From Actinomycetes bacterium (GTDB lineage Bacteria; Actinomycetota; Acidimicrobiia; Acidimicrobiales; JABEUL01), in contig JAJZNL010000032.1 of assembly GCA_021852345.1 (NCBI GenBank), positions 33,047-97,046 of the forward strand: 64,000 nt of DNA, in the 5' to 3' direction. The notes under the pieces were generated by a model. It had not been told where the DNA came from and searched no databases. It saw only the letters and a list, made by a program, of their open reading frames with translations. This document shows positions 26,126-35,773 of this stretch, one piece after another. Every line of letters begins with the position of its first letter. The stretch's first letter is position 1. Made by a program: the position numbers and the translations under genes.

Positions 26126-26860
26126 ATGGACGAATCAAATAATATTATTTTAGTGACAGGCGGGAACAGAGGTATCGGCCTTGAAACCGTGAAGCTGTTG
26201 TCTGCAAATTTAGGCAACACTGTCGTATCGACTTTTAATTCGACCGAACCCAAAGATGATGTATTTAATTCGGCCAACGTAGTCGCCCTAAAATGTGACG
26301 TAACAGACGGCAATCAGTTGGACTCGTTATTTGCTAATGTTAAAGAAAACTTTGGACAAATCCTTAACGTTGTTTGTTGTGCGGGTATAACAAAGGATCA
26401 ACTGATTTTAAGACATAAGGATGAAGACTTCAAAAAAGTTATCGATTCTAACCTCAATTCCGCATACATGACCGTTAGAAGAGCTATTCCTGCAATGATT
26501 AAATCGCGATTCGGCAGAATAGTCTTTGTATCGTCAGTTGTGGGGTTTATGGGGTCACCCGGACAAGTTAGCTACAGTGCTTCAAAATCTGCAATGTTGG
26601 GTATGGCAAGATCTATAGCGCGTGAAGTTTCAAATCGGAATATTACTGCAAATGTCATTGCCCCTGGTGCCATCGACACGGACATGCTGCGTTCTGCCGG
26701 CGAGAAGCGAATTGATGACATGAAATCGCTAATACCGCTGGGAAGAATTGGGCAACCAGCTGAAGTAGCCGAGGTAATATCTTTTTTGGTGTCATCAAAG
26801 GGTTCTTATGTCAATGGAGCACTAATATCGGTGGACGGCGGCCTTTCGATGGGATATTAA
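26126..26860 (+). CDS. fabG: 3-oxoacyl-ACP reductase
   Basis: An NADPH-dependent short-chain dehydrogenase of about 244 residues that reduces 3-oxoacyl-ACP. It has the Rossmann motif TGGNRGIGLET, CCAGIT, the catalytic Ser in VSSVVG, Tyr and Lys in YSASKSAM, and the C-terminal YVNGALISVDGG. ATG 26126 is preferred to the GTG at 26111 because AAGGTGG lies about 12 nt upstream of it, inside the end of fabH. The gene starts 5 nt after the fabH stop. A 190-nt gap separates it from the next gene. Confidence 0.93.
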   Translation: MDESNNIILVTGGNRGIGLETVKLLSANLGNTVVSTFNSTEPKDDVFNSANVVALKCDVTDGNQLDSLFANVKENFGQILNVVCCAGITKDQLILRHKDEDFKKVIDSNLNSAYMTVRRAIPAMIKSRFGRIVFVSSVVGFMGSPGQVSYSASKSAMLGMARSIAREVSNRNITANVIAPGAIDTDMLRSAGEKRIDDMKSLIPLGRIGQPAEVAEVISFLVSSKGSYVNGALISVDGGLSMGY

Positions 26861-27050
26861 AATAACTTTAAACTCTACATTATCTTAAACTTGCGCGTTA
26901 AACGAATGCTACTGACATGTAATTCGAAAACTTATTAAGTTTCTGGGTAAATTAGCAATTCTACCGCATTGCTGCCACAAACTTGATGCAATCAATCAAC
27001 TAATATAAGTTAATATTACAATTTATCCTGACCACAATAAAGGAACTTAA

Positions 27051-27794
27051 ATGAATCAACCTATTTTGGCAAAGACCATATCAATACAAGGTCACAACGG
27101 AGACTGGATTAACGCCTACATTGCCACACCGCTTAATGAAACAATGAACGGCAGTGTCGTTGTTAATCACCACATGCCTGGTTGGGATGAGGGATCCAAG
27201 GAGATCACCCGAAAATTCGCAACTTACGGATATACAGCCATTTGCCCCAACCTTCATCACCGGGAAGGACCTGATTTGGCTCCAGACGATGCAGCAGCAG
27301 CGGCCAGAGCAATCGGAGGCGTTCCAGATGAACGTTACTTAGGAGATTGCAAAGGTGCAATTGAGTATCTCAGAAATCAACCGCAATCAAACGGTAAAGT
27401 CGCAGTAATCGGATATTGCTCTGGCGGAAGACAAGCGTATCTGGCTGCATGCAATTTAGACATAAACGCTGCGGTTCCCTGCTATCCCGGTTTGGTAACA
27501 GGGCAACTTCCTCCCAATTTTTCTCTAAAACACATGAAACCTATTATCGATCAAACGCAAAACATTTCATGCCCAATACTTGGTCTTTTTGGAAAAGAAG
27601 ATGCAAATCCCTCACAAGAACATGTTGCTGAGATAGAAGCCGAACTCAAAAAATACTCGAAGACCTACGAATTTCACAGTTATGATAATGCGGGTCACGC
27701 ATTTTTTGCAACCGACAGGGTCAGTTACAGGCCTGAAGCTGCCATAGACGGCTGGCGGAAAATATTCGAATTTTTTGATCGTACTTTAAAATAG
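27051..27794 (+). CDS. Dienelactone hydrolase family protein
   Basis: A 247-residue alpha/beta hydrolase. The triad matches dienelactone hydrolase closely: Cys123 in GYCSGGRQ, Asp184 in FGKEDANPS and His216 in DNAGHAFF. An unusually His-rich loop (VVNHHMPGWDEG, NLHHREG) lines the N-terminal part. AAAGGA stands 7 nt before the ATG. It is inserted in the fatty-acid cluster between fabG and acpP on the same strand. The family hydrolyses lactones and small esters; the physiological substrate here is unknown. Confidence 0.88.
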   Translation: MNQPILAKTISIQGHNGDWINAYIATPLNETMNGSVVVNHHMPGWDEGSKEITRKFATYGYTAICPNLHHREGPDLAPDDAAAAARAIGGVPDERYLGDCKGAIEYLRNQPQSNGKVAVIGYCSGGRQAYLAACNLDINAAVPCYPGLVTGQLPPNFSLKHMKPIIDQTQNISCPILGLFGKEDANPSQEHVAEIEAELKKYSKTYEFHSYDNAGHAFFATDRVSYRPEAAIDGWRKIFEFFDRTLK

Positions 27795-27950
27795 AACGGA
27801 GCTTTAAATGTCGAATTTTTTAACGTTTACGCCAAGCGAGACCAACTTATTTAAATATATCTGTGTACAATATTAATGCTGCCGCGCCTTAAGACGTCTT
27901 GAAGATTTGATGATTTATAAGTAAATAAATGTAGATAGGAAGTACAAATA

Positions 27951-28217
27951 ATGTGCAGTTACAAAACCGAAATAGTAACGCTGTCAGGGAGTATGAAAGC
28001 AAATTCAGCTTGGACCAAGTTATCTCAGGCAAATATTTATCTTGATCACCCATTCGATGCTCCATATAGTCACACCCTAAACATTGATTTTATCGATGCA
28101 AATAAATCCTACGGAAATCGAGTCGCAGTTGAATTAAATACCAACGATGCCCGGGAGTTAATTGAAAAAATACAAAAACTGCTTGACTCAGAAGCGCCAT
28201 CCAGCCGGAAGGATTGA
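27951..28217 (+). CDS. Small conserved protein, DUF6295-like
   Basis: An 88-residue protein with no signal peptide. The pattern MCSYKTEIVTLSGS, IYLDHPFDAP and SHTLNIDFID recalls a small actinobacterial family (DUF6295 by memory) that begins MCxY and contains DHPxxAPxxHTLNIDF. A His-rich conserved core suggests metal or substrate binding, but no function is known to me. AGGAAG stands 9 nt before the ATG. It lies 156 nt after the dienelactone hydrolase gene and may work with it. The 28218-28605 gap beyond it shows no gene. Confidence 0.7.
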   Translation: MCSYKTEIVTLSGSMKANSAWTKLSQANIYLDHPFDAPYSHTLNIDFIDANKSYGNRVAVELNTNDARELIEKIQKLLDSEAPSSRKD

Positions 28218-28605
28218 AAGAACAGGATTAATTAATTCCAATCTTCTTTTGATGAGAACATAAAGAAATGAATCCAATTCACTGGATCGTTACGAACTTA
28301 GATATAACGGATCGCAACAAATAAAGTAGACGTTAACATGGCGTATTGCTTGTGCTGTATGTCTATTGACCTGTCTAGGATATAAAGCACAATTGAAAAT
28401 TAGGCAATCAAATAGCACTGAAGAAAACAGTTCAGGCAAACCGGTGCAATAAGTTACAAAATGGATCAACGAGGTTAAATGCCATCGAAGATTAACCTTG
28501 CATTCCGATACATAAATTTGATTGAAAATTGTACTGAATTATCAAACCGATCAAATCGTATAAAGTAGAATATAAAAGTAATTTTAAGAAAGGATTATTT
28601 AAATA

Positions 28606-28851
28606 ATGGACAAACAAGACGCTTTCGATAAGTTTAAGTCGTGTGCCGTAGAAATTTTACAAGTTGAGCCCGACAAAATCACCGTTGAGGCAAAATTTGG
28701 CGACGATCTAGATGCCGACAGCTTAGATTTAACCGAATTAGTTATGGCCCTAGAAGAAGAATTCGAGATTGAAGTTGACGAAGAAGAGCTTGACGGGGTT
28801 GAAACCATTGGACAAGCATTTGACTTAGTATTCGCTAAGATCAGCGCATAA
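28606..28851 (+). CDS. acpP: Acyl carrier protein
   Basis: An 81-residue acidic four-helix protein that carries the growing acyl chain on 4'-phosphopantetheine attached to the Ser of DADSLDLTELVM. The acidic stretch EEEFEIEVDEEEL (helix II-III) is the enzyme-recognition face. AAAGGA precedes the ATG. Its stop is followed immediately by the fabF ATG (TAAATG), so the two are coupled. Confidence 0.96.
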   Translation: MDKQDAFDKFKSCAVEILQVEPDKITVEAKFGDDLDADSLDLTELVMALEEEFEIEVDEEELDGVETIGQAFDLVFAKISA

Positions 28852-30090
28852 ATGCGAGTAGTAGACCGAAGAGTAGAAAAGGTAAATCCAGATGGCACCG
28901 CAAGAGTAGTTGCCGTTACTGGTATCGGAGTAGTTTCAAGTTGCGGCATAGGTGCCGATAACTTTTTTAATGGTCTTTTAAACCCGACAAACCTGGAAGC
29001 ACCGAGACGAGTAATAGACTTTGATGCCAGCAGCTTATTTGAGCCCAAAGAGCTCAGAAGAGTTGACAGATTTACACAGTTTTCAACCTTTGCCACCCAT
29101 GAAGCCCTTTTACAATCCGGCATAATCAATGCGGATGAAACGATGGTTTCAGACATCAACCCTGAGCGCATTGGAGTCATGATAGCTACGGGTGTCGGAG
29201 GCTTGGAAACATTGGAAGGGCAGATTGAAGTTCAACTGAACAAAGGCGCAAAAAGGGTTTCTCCGTTTTTGGTGCCTATGATGATGTCAAATGCTGCATC
29301 GGCCAACATCTCAATGCGATACAAATTTCAGGGTCCCTGTGAAGCCGTAATTACCGCGTGTGCTTCGAGTACTCACTCAATTGGAAATGCAGCCAGACTT
29401 GTCGCCACTGGAAGATGTGACGTAATGGTTGCTGGCGGTGCCGAAGCTCCTTTAACAGCGACTGGAATAGCGGCATTCCGAAATATGACAGCTTTATCAA
29501 CAACAGACGTGTCAATGCCATTTGATGCTCACAGAGACGGGTTTATAATTGCCGAAGGTGCGGCTACATTGATTCTAGAGGATATAGAGCATGCTAAAAA
29601 ACGTGGTGCGACAATTCTAGGAATTATCATGGGTGCTGCGTCATCCGCTGATGCCCACCACATTACAGCACCTGCTCCAAATGGAATAGGGGCACTAACT
29701 TGCATGCAACTCGCCTTAGATGATGCCAATCTCTCACCGCAAGACATTGTTCACATAAATGCTCACGGTACTTCTACTCCCTTAAATGATGCAGCCGAAG
29801 CTGAAGCTGTATCTAAACTATTTTCATCCAATAGACCTCCAGTCACTTCAATTAAAGGTGCAATTGGTCATGCACTGGGAGCCGCTGGAGCCATAGAGGC
29901 CGTGGCATGTATATTGACTAACCAAAAAAGAATTATACCCCCCACAATCGGACTAAAGCAACTTGATCCCGAATTTGATATGGACGTCGTGAAAGACGAA
30001 CCCAGGGAGTTTACTCCTGGTAATATTATTTCAAACTCATTTGGTTTCGGTGGGCATAACGGATCGTTAATAATAGGACCGTCTGTTTAA
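28852..30090 (+). CDS. fabF: 3-oxoacyl-ACP synthase II
   Basis: A 412-residue elongating condensing enzyme. The catalytic Cys lies in ITACASSTHS, the two His residues in HINAHGTSTPLND and KGAIGHALGAAGA, and the C-terminal Gly-rich loop is NSFGFGGHN. The N-terminus has about 18 residues before VVAVTGIGVVSS, slightly longer than usual. The ATG abuts the acpP stop. Last gene of the cluster, converging on the phosphosugar isomerase gene. Confidence 0.95.
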   Translation: MRVVDRRVEKVNPDGTARVVAVTGIGVVSSCGIGADNFFNGLLNPTNLEAPRRVIDFDASSLFEPKELRRVDRFTQFSTFATHEALLQSGIINADETMVSDINPERIGVMIATGVGGLETLEGQIEVQLNKGAKRVSPFLVPMMMSNAASANISMRYKFQGPCEAVITACASSTHSIGNAARLVATGRCDVMVAGGAEAPLTATGIAAFRNMTALSTTDVSMPFDAHRDGFIIAEGAATLILEDIEHAKKRGATILGIIMGAASSADAHHITAPAPNGIGALTCMQLALDDANLSPQDIVHINAHGTSTPLNDAAEAEAVSKLFSSNRPPVTSIKGAIGHALGAAGAIEAVACILTNQKRIIPPTIGLKQLDPEFDMDVVKDEPREFTPGNIISNSFGFGGHNGSLIIGPSV

Positions 30091-30335
30091 TTCGGGTTAT
30101 TTTGTAGTGCGAGCCAGCTTTAATGTAATTTTTTGAGTTGACCTGCAAGTATTAAAGCACAATTGATCTGTTCTAATTAATTTAATTTCTACAAAACAAA
30201 CAATTATTTTTGAACTCAACGATTACCACACGTTGCATATTAGATACCAATGATTTTCGGTTTGTAGATAATAATTGACCTATAACCTTCCAAAAGGATT
30301 TATCGGATAATTTATCTACATGTTGTTGCATGAAT

Positions 30336-30369
30336 GAATTAGGCACTTGCAAGAATTAGTCACTTGCAA
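30336..30369. repeat. Tandem repeat of 17 bp (two units)
   Basis: GAATTAGGCACTTGCAA at 30336-30352 is followed directly by GAATTAGTCACTTGCAA at 30353-30369, one mismatch. It lies in the convergent gap just beyond the stop of the isomerase gene. The rest of 30091-30380 holds no gene. Confidence 0.8.
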
Positions 30370-30380
30370 AACGATTAGAT

Positions 30381-31394
30381 CTAACTTTTAAGAAATTCCT
30401 TAAGGTCATTTAGAACGGGTATCGGTCCCGGATCCACTCCTATAATTTCGGCCATTTTAATTGAAATTAAATCCGCCTTAAAAATAATATCGAACAATTG
30501 GCATAGATCACAGTCACCTTGCGCATTAAGTTCCACCACTTCTCGGACTTGTTCGTTTAGTACCTCTTTGACCCATTGCATCCTTCTATTCATCTGCGGG
30601 TGAATATTGTCAAACTTGATTTGTACTAACGAAAGTACCTGCCTCGTAACATCGCCCATTATTCCCCAGCCTGCAAGTTCATTGTGGCACAGTTCTGGGT
30701 AAACGTTGACAAAAGCAGGTGCCTTGACATTTTCGTTTATCTGTTTCTTTAATCTGTCTACAGCAACCTGTCCCATTCCAGCCGATGAATAGATCAAAGG
30801 TATCGTGTTTACCAGAGAATTAGATACATCGTTTACCAATTTTGACTCGTATAGATTTTTATTCTTTCCCAGATGTTTTATAGTTGTATCAATCCAGCTG
30901 TCGGCACCGGGTAACAGGCCGACCTGCTCTAGAATTTTCAATACGGGAACAGTCATAGCTCCGATTGCTGCTCGCGGCTGAGGAATAGAATTTGGTAACT
31001 TTATGTGCTCAATTTGCCATTCAGAAGCTAGCTTTTCCAGAGCACCGCCAGAACTGATAGCAACCATAGACGCCCCTGCTTCATAGCACTCTTCTGATGA
31101 GGTGACGGTTTCTTCGGTGTTGCCGGAAAAAGAAATTGAAATTACTAGACTGCTTGTACCCACGAAAGCTGGCATTTCATATGACTTGACCACGGTGACA
31201 GGCACTGGTGACAACTGACTCGCAAAACTGGCGGCAATGTCCCCGGCGATAGAACTCCCTCCCATTCCAAAGATGACAACGTTTTCAATGTTATCGTGAT
31301 TGATTAATTTCAGGGGTTTATAAGCATTTTTTGCTTGGTTCATTTGATCAGGCAAGTCAAGTGCTGCCTGCAACATGTTACACGTATCCAACAA
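30381..31394 (-). CDS. SIS-domain phosphoglucose/phosphomannose isomerase
   Basis: A 337-residue two-SIS-domain isomerase interconverting glucose-6-phosphate or mannose-6-phosphate with fructose-6-phosphate. It has the sugar-phosphate loops FGMGGSSIAGD and ISFSGNTEETV and the C-terminal helix GPIPVLNDLKEFL with catalytic residues of the bifunctional PGI/PMI family. It follows the Trm112-like gene by 40 nt and lies in the same operon as the phosphomannomutase, so it probably supplies mannose-6-phosphate for GDP-mannose. The same order is seen near manB in other Actinobacteria. Confidence 0.88.
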   Translation of the reverse strand: MLDTCNMLQAALDLPDQMNQAKNAYKPLKLINHDNIENVVIFGMGGSSIAGDIAASFASQLSPVPVTVVKSYEMPAFVGTSSLVISISFSGNTEETVTSSEECYEAGASMVAISSGGALEKLASEWQIEHIKLPNSIPQPRAAIGAMTVPVLKILEQVGLLPGADSWIDTTIKHLGKNKNLYESKLVNDVSNSLVNTIPLIYSSAGMGQVAVDRLKKQINENVKAPAFVNVYPELCHNELAGWGIMGDVTRQVLSLVQIKFDNIHPQMNRRMQWVKEVLNEQVREVVELNAQGDCDLCQLFDIIFKADLISIKMAEIIGVDPGPIPVLNDLKEFLKS

Positions 31395-31434
31395 AGTTTT
31401 TAGTCCTTAATAGTAATATTCTTTAAAATAGTTC

Positions 31435-31683
31435 TCACCGATTGTCCGGTTCAAACGTTGGTTTAATATTGTTATCTTTGATCAGAGTTTGAATTCTGAG
31501 GTCTTCCTCTGTGCTAGCTGCAACAGACTCAGATACCAAAAGTACCGGTATATTTTCCTTAATCGGATATATACGCCTGAGTCTCGGGTTATAAAAAATC
31601 TCTTCGCTCTCAATATAATAAAGCGGGCCCTTGTCTTCTGGGCAAGCTAACAAACTTAAAAATTCACTGTCAATTTGAGCCAT
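31435..31683 (-). CDS. Trm112-like small protein
   Basis: An 82-residue member of the Trm112/YcaR family (LLACPEDKGPLYY...YNPRLRRIYPIKENIPVLLV). Only one Cys of the zinc site is present (CPEDKG), as in many bacterial members. The ATG at 31683 has AGGAG 7 nt upstream and is preferred over the GTG at 31713. It sits between phosphomannomutase and the SIS isomerase, a position conserved in Actinobacteria. The function there is not known; the family often stabilises methyltransferases. Confidence 0.82.
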   Translation of the reverse strand: MAQIDSEFLSLLACPEDKGPLYYIESEEIFYNPRLRRIYPIKENIPVLLVSESVAASTEEDLRIQTLIKDNNIKPTFEPDNR

Positions 31684-31903
31684 CTCATTTCTCCTGTCAT
31701 CTTGTGGGACCACAACTATGTAGTCTTAGTATTTTCATTAGTTATTTCGTCGTTTCTAAGTTGAATTAAGAGTTATTGCAATCTTCAACAAGCGAGACTG
31801 TTTACAAAACTAATTGTAAACAAGTGCCACGGTTAATTTTAACAAAGTATACTTGCGCACTTTTACCGGTGATCTTTTATCGTCTATATTACATCTACAA
31901 GAA

Positions 31904-34900
31904 TTAAGCCTTATCGGTCTTATCTGTAGTTAAAGATTCCAAGTCCTCAATGATCTTTAAAATATCTTCAAGATTTTTCATCATATTGTCGTAGGTGTCT
32001 GCTTCCAGATTTATCCTAAGCAACGGTTCCGTATTGGATGGCCTGATATTTACCCACCAAGAATCAAAATCTAATGTTATTCCATCAAGGCGGTCGATTA
32101 AAACAGTTGATTTTGCAAAGTAATTCTCTATGCCGTCTAAAATTTGAACCGTATCTTTAACGGTTACGTTTCTTTCTCCAGAAGCAAAATATTTCTCAAA
32201 GGGTTTACGAAGCTCTGACAGTTTTTTATTGGACAACAATATTAGCTCGGCAATAATAAATGCGGCGATCAAACCTGAATCGGCTCTGTAGTTATCTTTA
32301 AAGTAGTAGTGGCCCGAATGTTCTCCGCCAAATACTGCATTAGTTTCGGCCATTGTTTTTTTGATAAACGAATGACCCACTCTGGTTCGAACTGCACGAC
32401 CTCCATTTGACAAAATAGTCTCAGGAACAACCTTAGAACAGATTAAGTTGTGCAAAATAGTTGCACCTGGATATTTTTTAAGCATTGAATCGGCAACTAA
32501 AGCCGTAGTAATTGACCCCGACAGCGGCTGGCCTAAGTCATCTACCAGAAATACCCTATCGGCGTCACCGTCAAATGCCAATCCTACGTCAGCTTTGGTC
32601 TCTAATACTTTGTCAATCAAATCTCTTTGATTCTCTTCCTGTATCGGATCTGCGGGATGGTTCGGAAATGTGCCATCAAGCTCGGGATAAAGAATTTCAA
32701 GCTCTACACCCATGCCTTGGAATGCTGCGGGAACAATCAAGCCACCCATACCGTTTGCGGTATCTGCCACTACCTTCATTCCGCCAAAGTCAGTTACACT
32801 TATGAAACTTCTGACGTGTTTGACAAATTCATCCAATAAATCGGACTCCACAATAAGATCAATGTCGCCTTCTAGAACTAAATCTTCTTTTAAAACGTCT
32901 TTTGCCAATACTTTAATTTCAAGCAAACCCGTTTCTTCGCCTATTGGAGAGGCTTTAGGTCCGCACATTTTAATACCGTTGTATTGAGCGGGATTATGAG
33001 ATGCAGTAAACATAGCACCGGGCACGTCAAAATACCCCGATGCAAAGTACAGCATGTCGGTTGAAGCTAAGCCTATATCGATAACCGTAACTCCAATTGA
33101 GGTAACTCCCTCGCAAAAGGCCTCTATGAGCTTATTGCCCGTAGGTCTCATGTCTTTGGCCACGACGATGGTGTCAGAAGATACGACCTTGGCAAATCCA
33201 TATCCAATAGCTCTTGCCATAGTTTCATCCAGATCTTCCGGGCAAAGACCTCGAACATCGTAAGCTTTAAAAATTTTATCGAATGCTTCATCAATCGATT
33301 GGGACACTGCGGCACCTCTTTCAAATAAATCTAAATTACTGCCATAATACTTTCTATTTTTAGGCGATAACTTAATAATCAATATTAATCCAACCAGCCC
33401 TAAACCCGATAAAAAGTACTCAATCCAGTCGATAGGTTTTGGACCAAAAAACAAAGTTACATGCTTAGAGGTAGGTATCACTACCATTTGGTTCGGAAAA
33501 ATTCTATACGGCCCTACAGCATTTGTTGCCTGCCAGTTGGGGAAATAGGATATCTTCACTTCTACAGGAACCCCTATTTTGTTCACATTAAAACTAATTG
33601 AACTTAATGAAGTCGAAATATTTGTAATTTTTATTGGTGCTAACCTAGGCTCCCTAAGCGACGTCAAATCGACTCCACGTGTTGGCGACAATTCACCTTT
33701 ATACGCAGAGATCTTCTTCCATGCATTTGGACCCGATGCTGCGACCTCTATTCTCCAGTCGGCAGGATCTAAATACCAACTCTGAGCAGCCGTAGTCCAT
33801 GAACCTATAGTCGGTGGATTGGCGGAAGGAATCTTATCTAAAACAACAGGATTGTACTTCAAGGCTCTCACTAACTGACTTTTTGCTACTTTATACACGT
33901 ACCACCTAACGCTCGCTGGCGGAGTAAATCCAGGAGGTACCTCAAATGGGCCGATAGTATCAATTAGAGTCAATGACGGATTTATTAAAGCCTGTCTATT
34001 TATCTGCGGCGATGAGACCATCAGATATCTCACGCCCATCATCTGCAGGTGCTCGACCCCTATCGTCACATCCTGTTCGGTTGACCCATATGTTAATCCT
34101 TGCATCGCATAATCAGGAACTTCTGAAAGTTCGGCTTGATTTATAAAGTGAAACGGTGTTGTCGCCGAAGACTCAAAAAATAACCCCTCCTCGGAATCAA
34201 TACAATTATTTGTGAAATAGGGAAGTAACATTAAAGCCATCGGAGTGCCAAATCGATCCAGACTCGGCGAATATTCCCAAAAAGCCCTCCCGCATCCATA
34301 TTCGCTTCCCATTTTTTTCATTGTGTTAATGACCGTGGCAAATTCCTTATAAGAAGGTTTCGCCTGATAGCCCGTAAAATTCCAATTAACCCAACTTTCG
34401 GCATTGTTTTTTGATACATTTCCAATCATAGGTACATGTATCGTGCCTTGGGTTTCACTCCCGAATGTAGTTTCGACGACAATCAATAAACTGCAAAGAG
34501 CAATCAAAACTCCGACAACACCACGGACAACATTACTTTTTTTGATAAAAAGGTTGGGCCGAAAATCGCCCATAATAGACTTAAATCCATTAGCACAAGC
34601 AATTGCTATTTCCCCGAATCCAATGCCTGCCAAAGCGTAAATACTTAATGCATACGTAGGCAATAACCTGGCATTATAAAGTTTGGAATCAAACGGAAGG
34701 AATCTAAAACCGAGAGCCGATATTAACCCAATAATCATAAATATAACGGTAACTGGTCTTTTAAACCAGAGTACCAGCGAAAATACGGCAGATGCAATAA
34801 GCAGGCAGACGTATAGTGGAAAAAATGCAGCTCCAGCACCTGTTATCCCCAACATCAACACACATATAACGTAATTCTTATTGTTATAAAGAGCAAAAAA

Positions 34901-35773
34901 TATCCCGACATACAAGAATAGAATTACCCACCTATAATCAAACGGCGTAAGGTATTGATAATATGCAACTATTTTCTGGTAGCCCATGTTGGTGGTATAG
35001 GCCAGATTGAGCGAAAAAGGGAAGGCCCAAAACGCCATCGAGATACTGGCTATAACGCCAACCAACAATGACCTTAGAAATACCGATACATATGTCTTTG
35101 GATGGTTAAATATGAATACGGCCACTAATGTTATTAACACACACAATAGCGCTCCTAATAAGTGGCTCATTGTTGCGCCAATAAATAACGCAGCACATAG
35201 GAAAGCTCCCTTGGAGGTTCGATACCAGCGAATTAAAGCGGCAAAAAAGAATAAGCAGAATAGTAGCGAAATAGAAAAAGAGTATTCGCCTGCCAAAGTA
35301 GAAAATATATTACCGCCATCGATTGTATAGGACTGGTTAATTAGATAAGACACCATTGCAACCGACATCATTGACGGCATGGGGCTAGGCAACCTAGCAG
35401 ACCTGCCGACGGTCCAAACCGCAAATGGCAGAAGGATCGGCCCTAAAGATATGATTAGCTTAAAAGCGACAGAATAAGGAAGCACGACAGACAGCACGGC
35501 AACCATTAGGCTTGGAAGCGGGAAATAAAAGACATTTACCGGCCAGCCATTATACCAATCGGGACTCCAACCTGTAATTTGACCTTTCGGGAGTAGATGC
35601 ATTAGCACAAAATGGGGAATGTCAAGGTGACCACCGTAGTCCCCTCCCGTTAAAATTGAGTTTGAAAATATCAAACTCGGTTGCATGATCATCACAACCA
35701 CGATCACCGATACAATCATTATGCACAGGTCAATAAAACCGTTAGTGCCCTGCCGCTTAAGCCACCTGCTCAT
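31904..35773 (-). CDS. Fusion of polytopic membrane protein (PTPS-related/GT-C-like) with phosphomannomutase
   Basis: A single uninterrupted frame of 1289 residues. Residues 1 to about 810 form a membrane protein with many helices and one large outer domain; the first loop motif LTGGDYGGHLDIPHFVL and NGWPVNVFYFPLPSL fit the 6-pyruvoyl-tetrahydropterin synthase-related membrane family. Residues from about 825 to 1289 form a complete phosphomannomutase/phosphoglucomutase: KAYDVRG, phosphoserine loop TASHNPAQYNG, metal loop DGDADR, sugar loop GGEHSGHYYF, phosphate loop RPSNTEPLLR. The enzyme half would face the cytoplasm. A ribosome binding site and GTG at residue 823 could also yield the free enzyme (467 residues, manB-like). 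The ATG overlaps the upstream CPBP gene stop (TAATG). Confidence 0.85.
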   Translation of the reverse strand: MSRWLKRQGTNGFIDLCIMIVSVIVVVMIMQPSLIFSNSILTGGDYGGHLDIPHFVLMHLLPKGQITGWSPDWYNGWPVNVFYFPLPSLMVAVLSVVLPYSVAFKLIISLGPILLPFAVWTVGRSARLPSPMPSMMSVAMVSYLINQSYTIDGGNIFSTLAGEYSFSISLLFCLFFFAALIRWYRTSKGAFLCAALFIGATMSHLLGALLCVLITLVAVFIFNHPKTYVSVFLRSLLVGVIASISMAFWAFPFSLNLAYTTNMGYQKIVAYYQYLTPFDYRWVILFLYVGIFFALYNNKNYVICVLMLGITGAGAAFFPLYVCLLIASAVFSLVLWFKRPVTVIFMIIGLISALGFRFLPFDSKLYNARLLPTYALSIYALAGIGFGEIAIACANGFKSIMGDFRPNLFIKKSNVVRGVVGVLIALCSLLIVVETTFGSETQGTIHVPMIGNVSKNNAESWVNWNFTGYQAKPSYKEFATVINTMKKMGSEYGCGRAFWEYSPSLDRFGTPMALMLLPYFTNNCIDSEEGLFFESSATTPFHFINQAELSEVPDYAMQGLTYGSTEQDVTIGVEHLQMMGVRYLMVSSPQINRQALINPSLTLIDTIGPFEVPPGFTPPASVRWYVYKVAKSQLVRALKYNPVVLDKIPSANPPTIGSWTTAAQSWYLDPADWRIEVAASGPNAWKKISAYKGELSPTRGVDLTSLREPRLAPIKITNISTSLSSISFNVNKIGVPVEVKISYFPNWQATNAVGPYRIFPNQMVVIPTSKHVTLFFGPKPIDWIEYFLSGLGLVGLILIIKLSPKNRKYYGSNLDLFERGAAVSQSIDEAFDKIFKAYDVRGLCPEDLDETMARAIGYGFAKVVSSDTIVVAKDMRPTGNKLIEAFCEGVTSIGVTVIDIGLASTDMLYFASGYFDVPGAMFTASHNPAQYNGIKMCGPKASPIGEETGLLEIKVLAKDVLKEDLVLEGDIDLIVESDLLDEFVKHVRSFISVTDFGGMKVVADTANGMGGLIVPAAFQGMGVELEILYPELDGTFPNHPADPIQEENQRDLIDKVLETKADVGLAFDGDADRVFLVDDLGQPLSGSITTALVADSMLKKYPGATILHNLICSKVVPETILSNGGRAVRTRVGHSFIKKTMAETNAVFGGEHSGHYYFKDNYRADSGLIAAFIIAELILLSNKKLSELRKPFEKYFASGERNVTVKDTVQILDGIENYFAKSTVLIDRLDGITLDFDSWWVNIRPSNTEPLLRINLEADTYDNMMKNLEDILKIIEDLESLTTDKTDKA
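33305..33322 (-). promoter_or_regulatory. Possible internal translation start for a free phosphomannomutase
   Basis: On the minus strand GAAAGAGG (33315-33322) stands 7 nt before GTG (33305-33307), which is in frame at residue 823 of the fusion. Initiation there would give MSQSIDEAFDKIFKAYDVRG, the normal N-terminus for this enzyme. Confidence 0.45.

Noticed and set aside
28599..29180. Minus-strand frame of 193 codons
   Set aside because: It is antisense to acpP and fabF, both certain genes; its Ser-rich content is the mirror of their codons.
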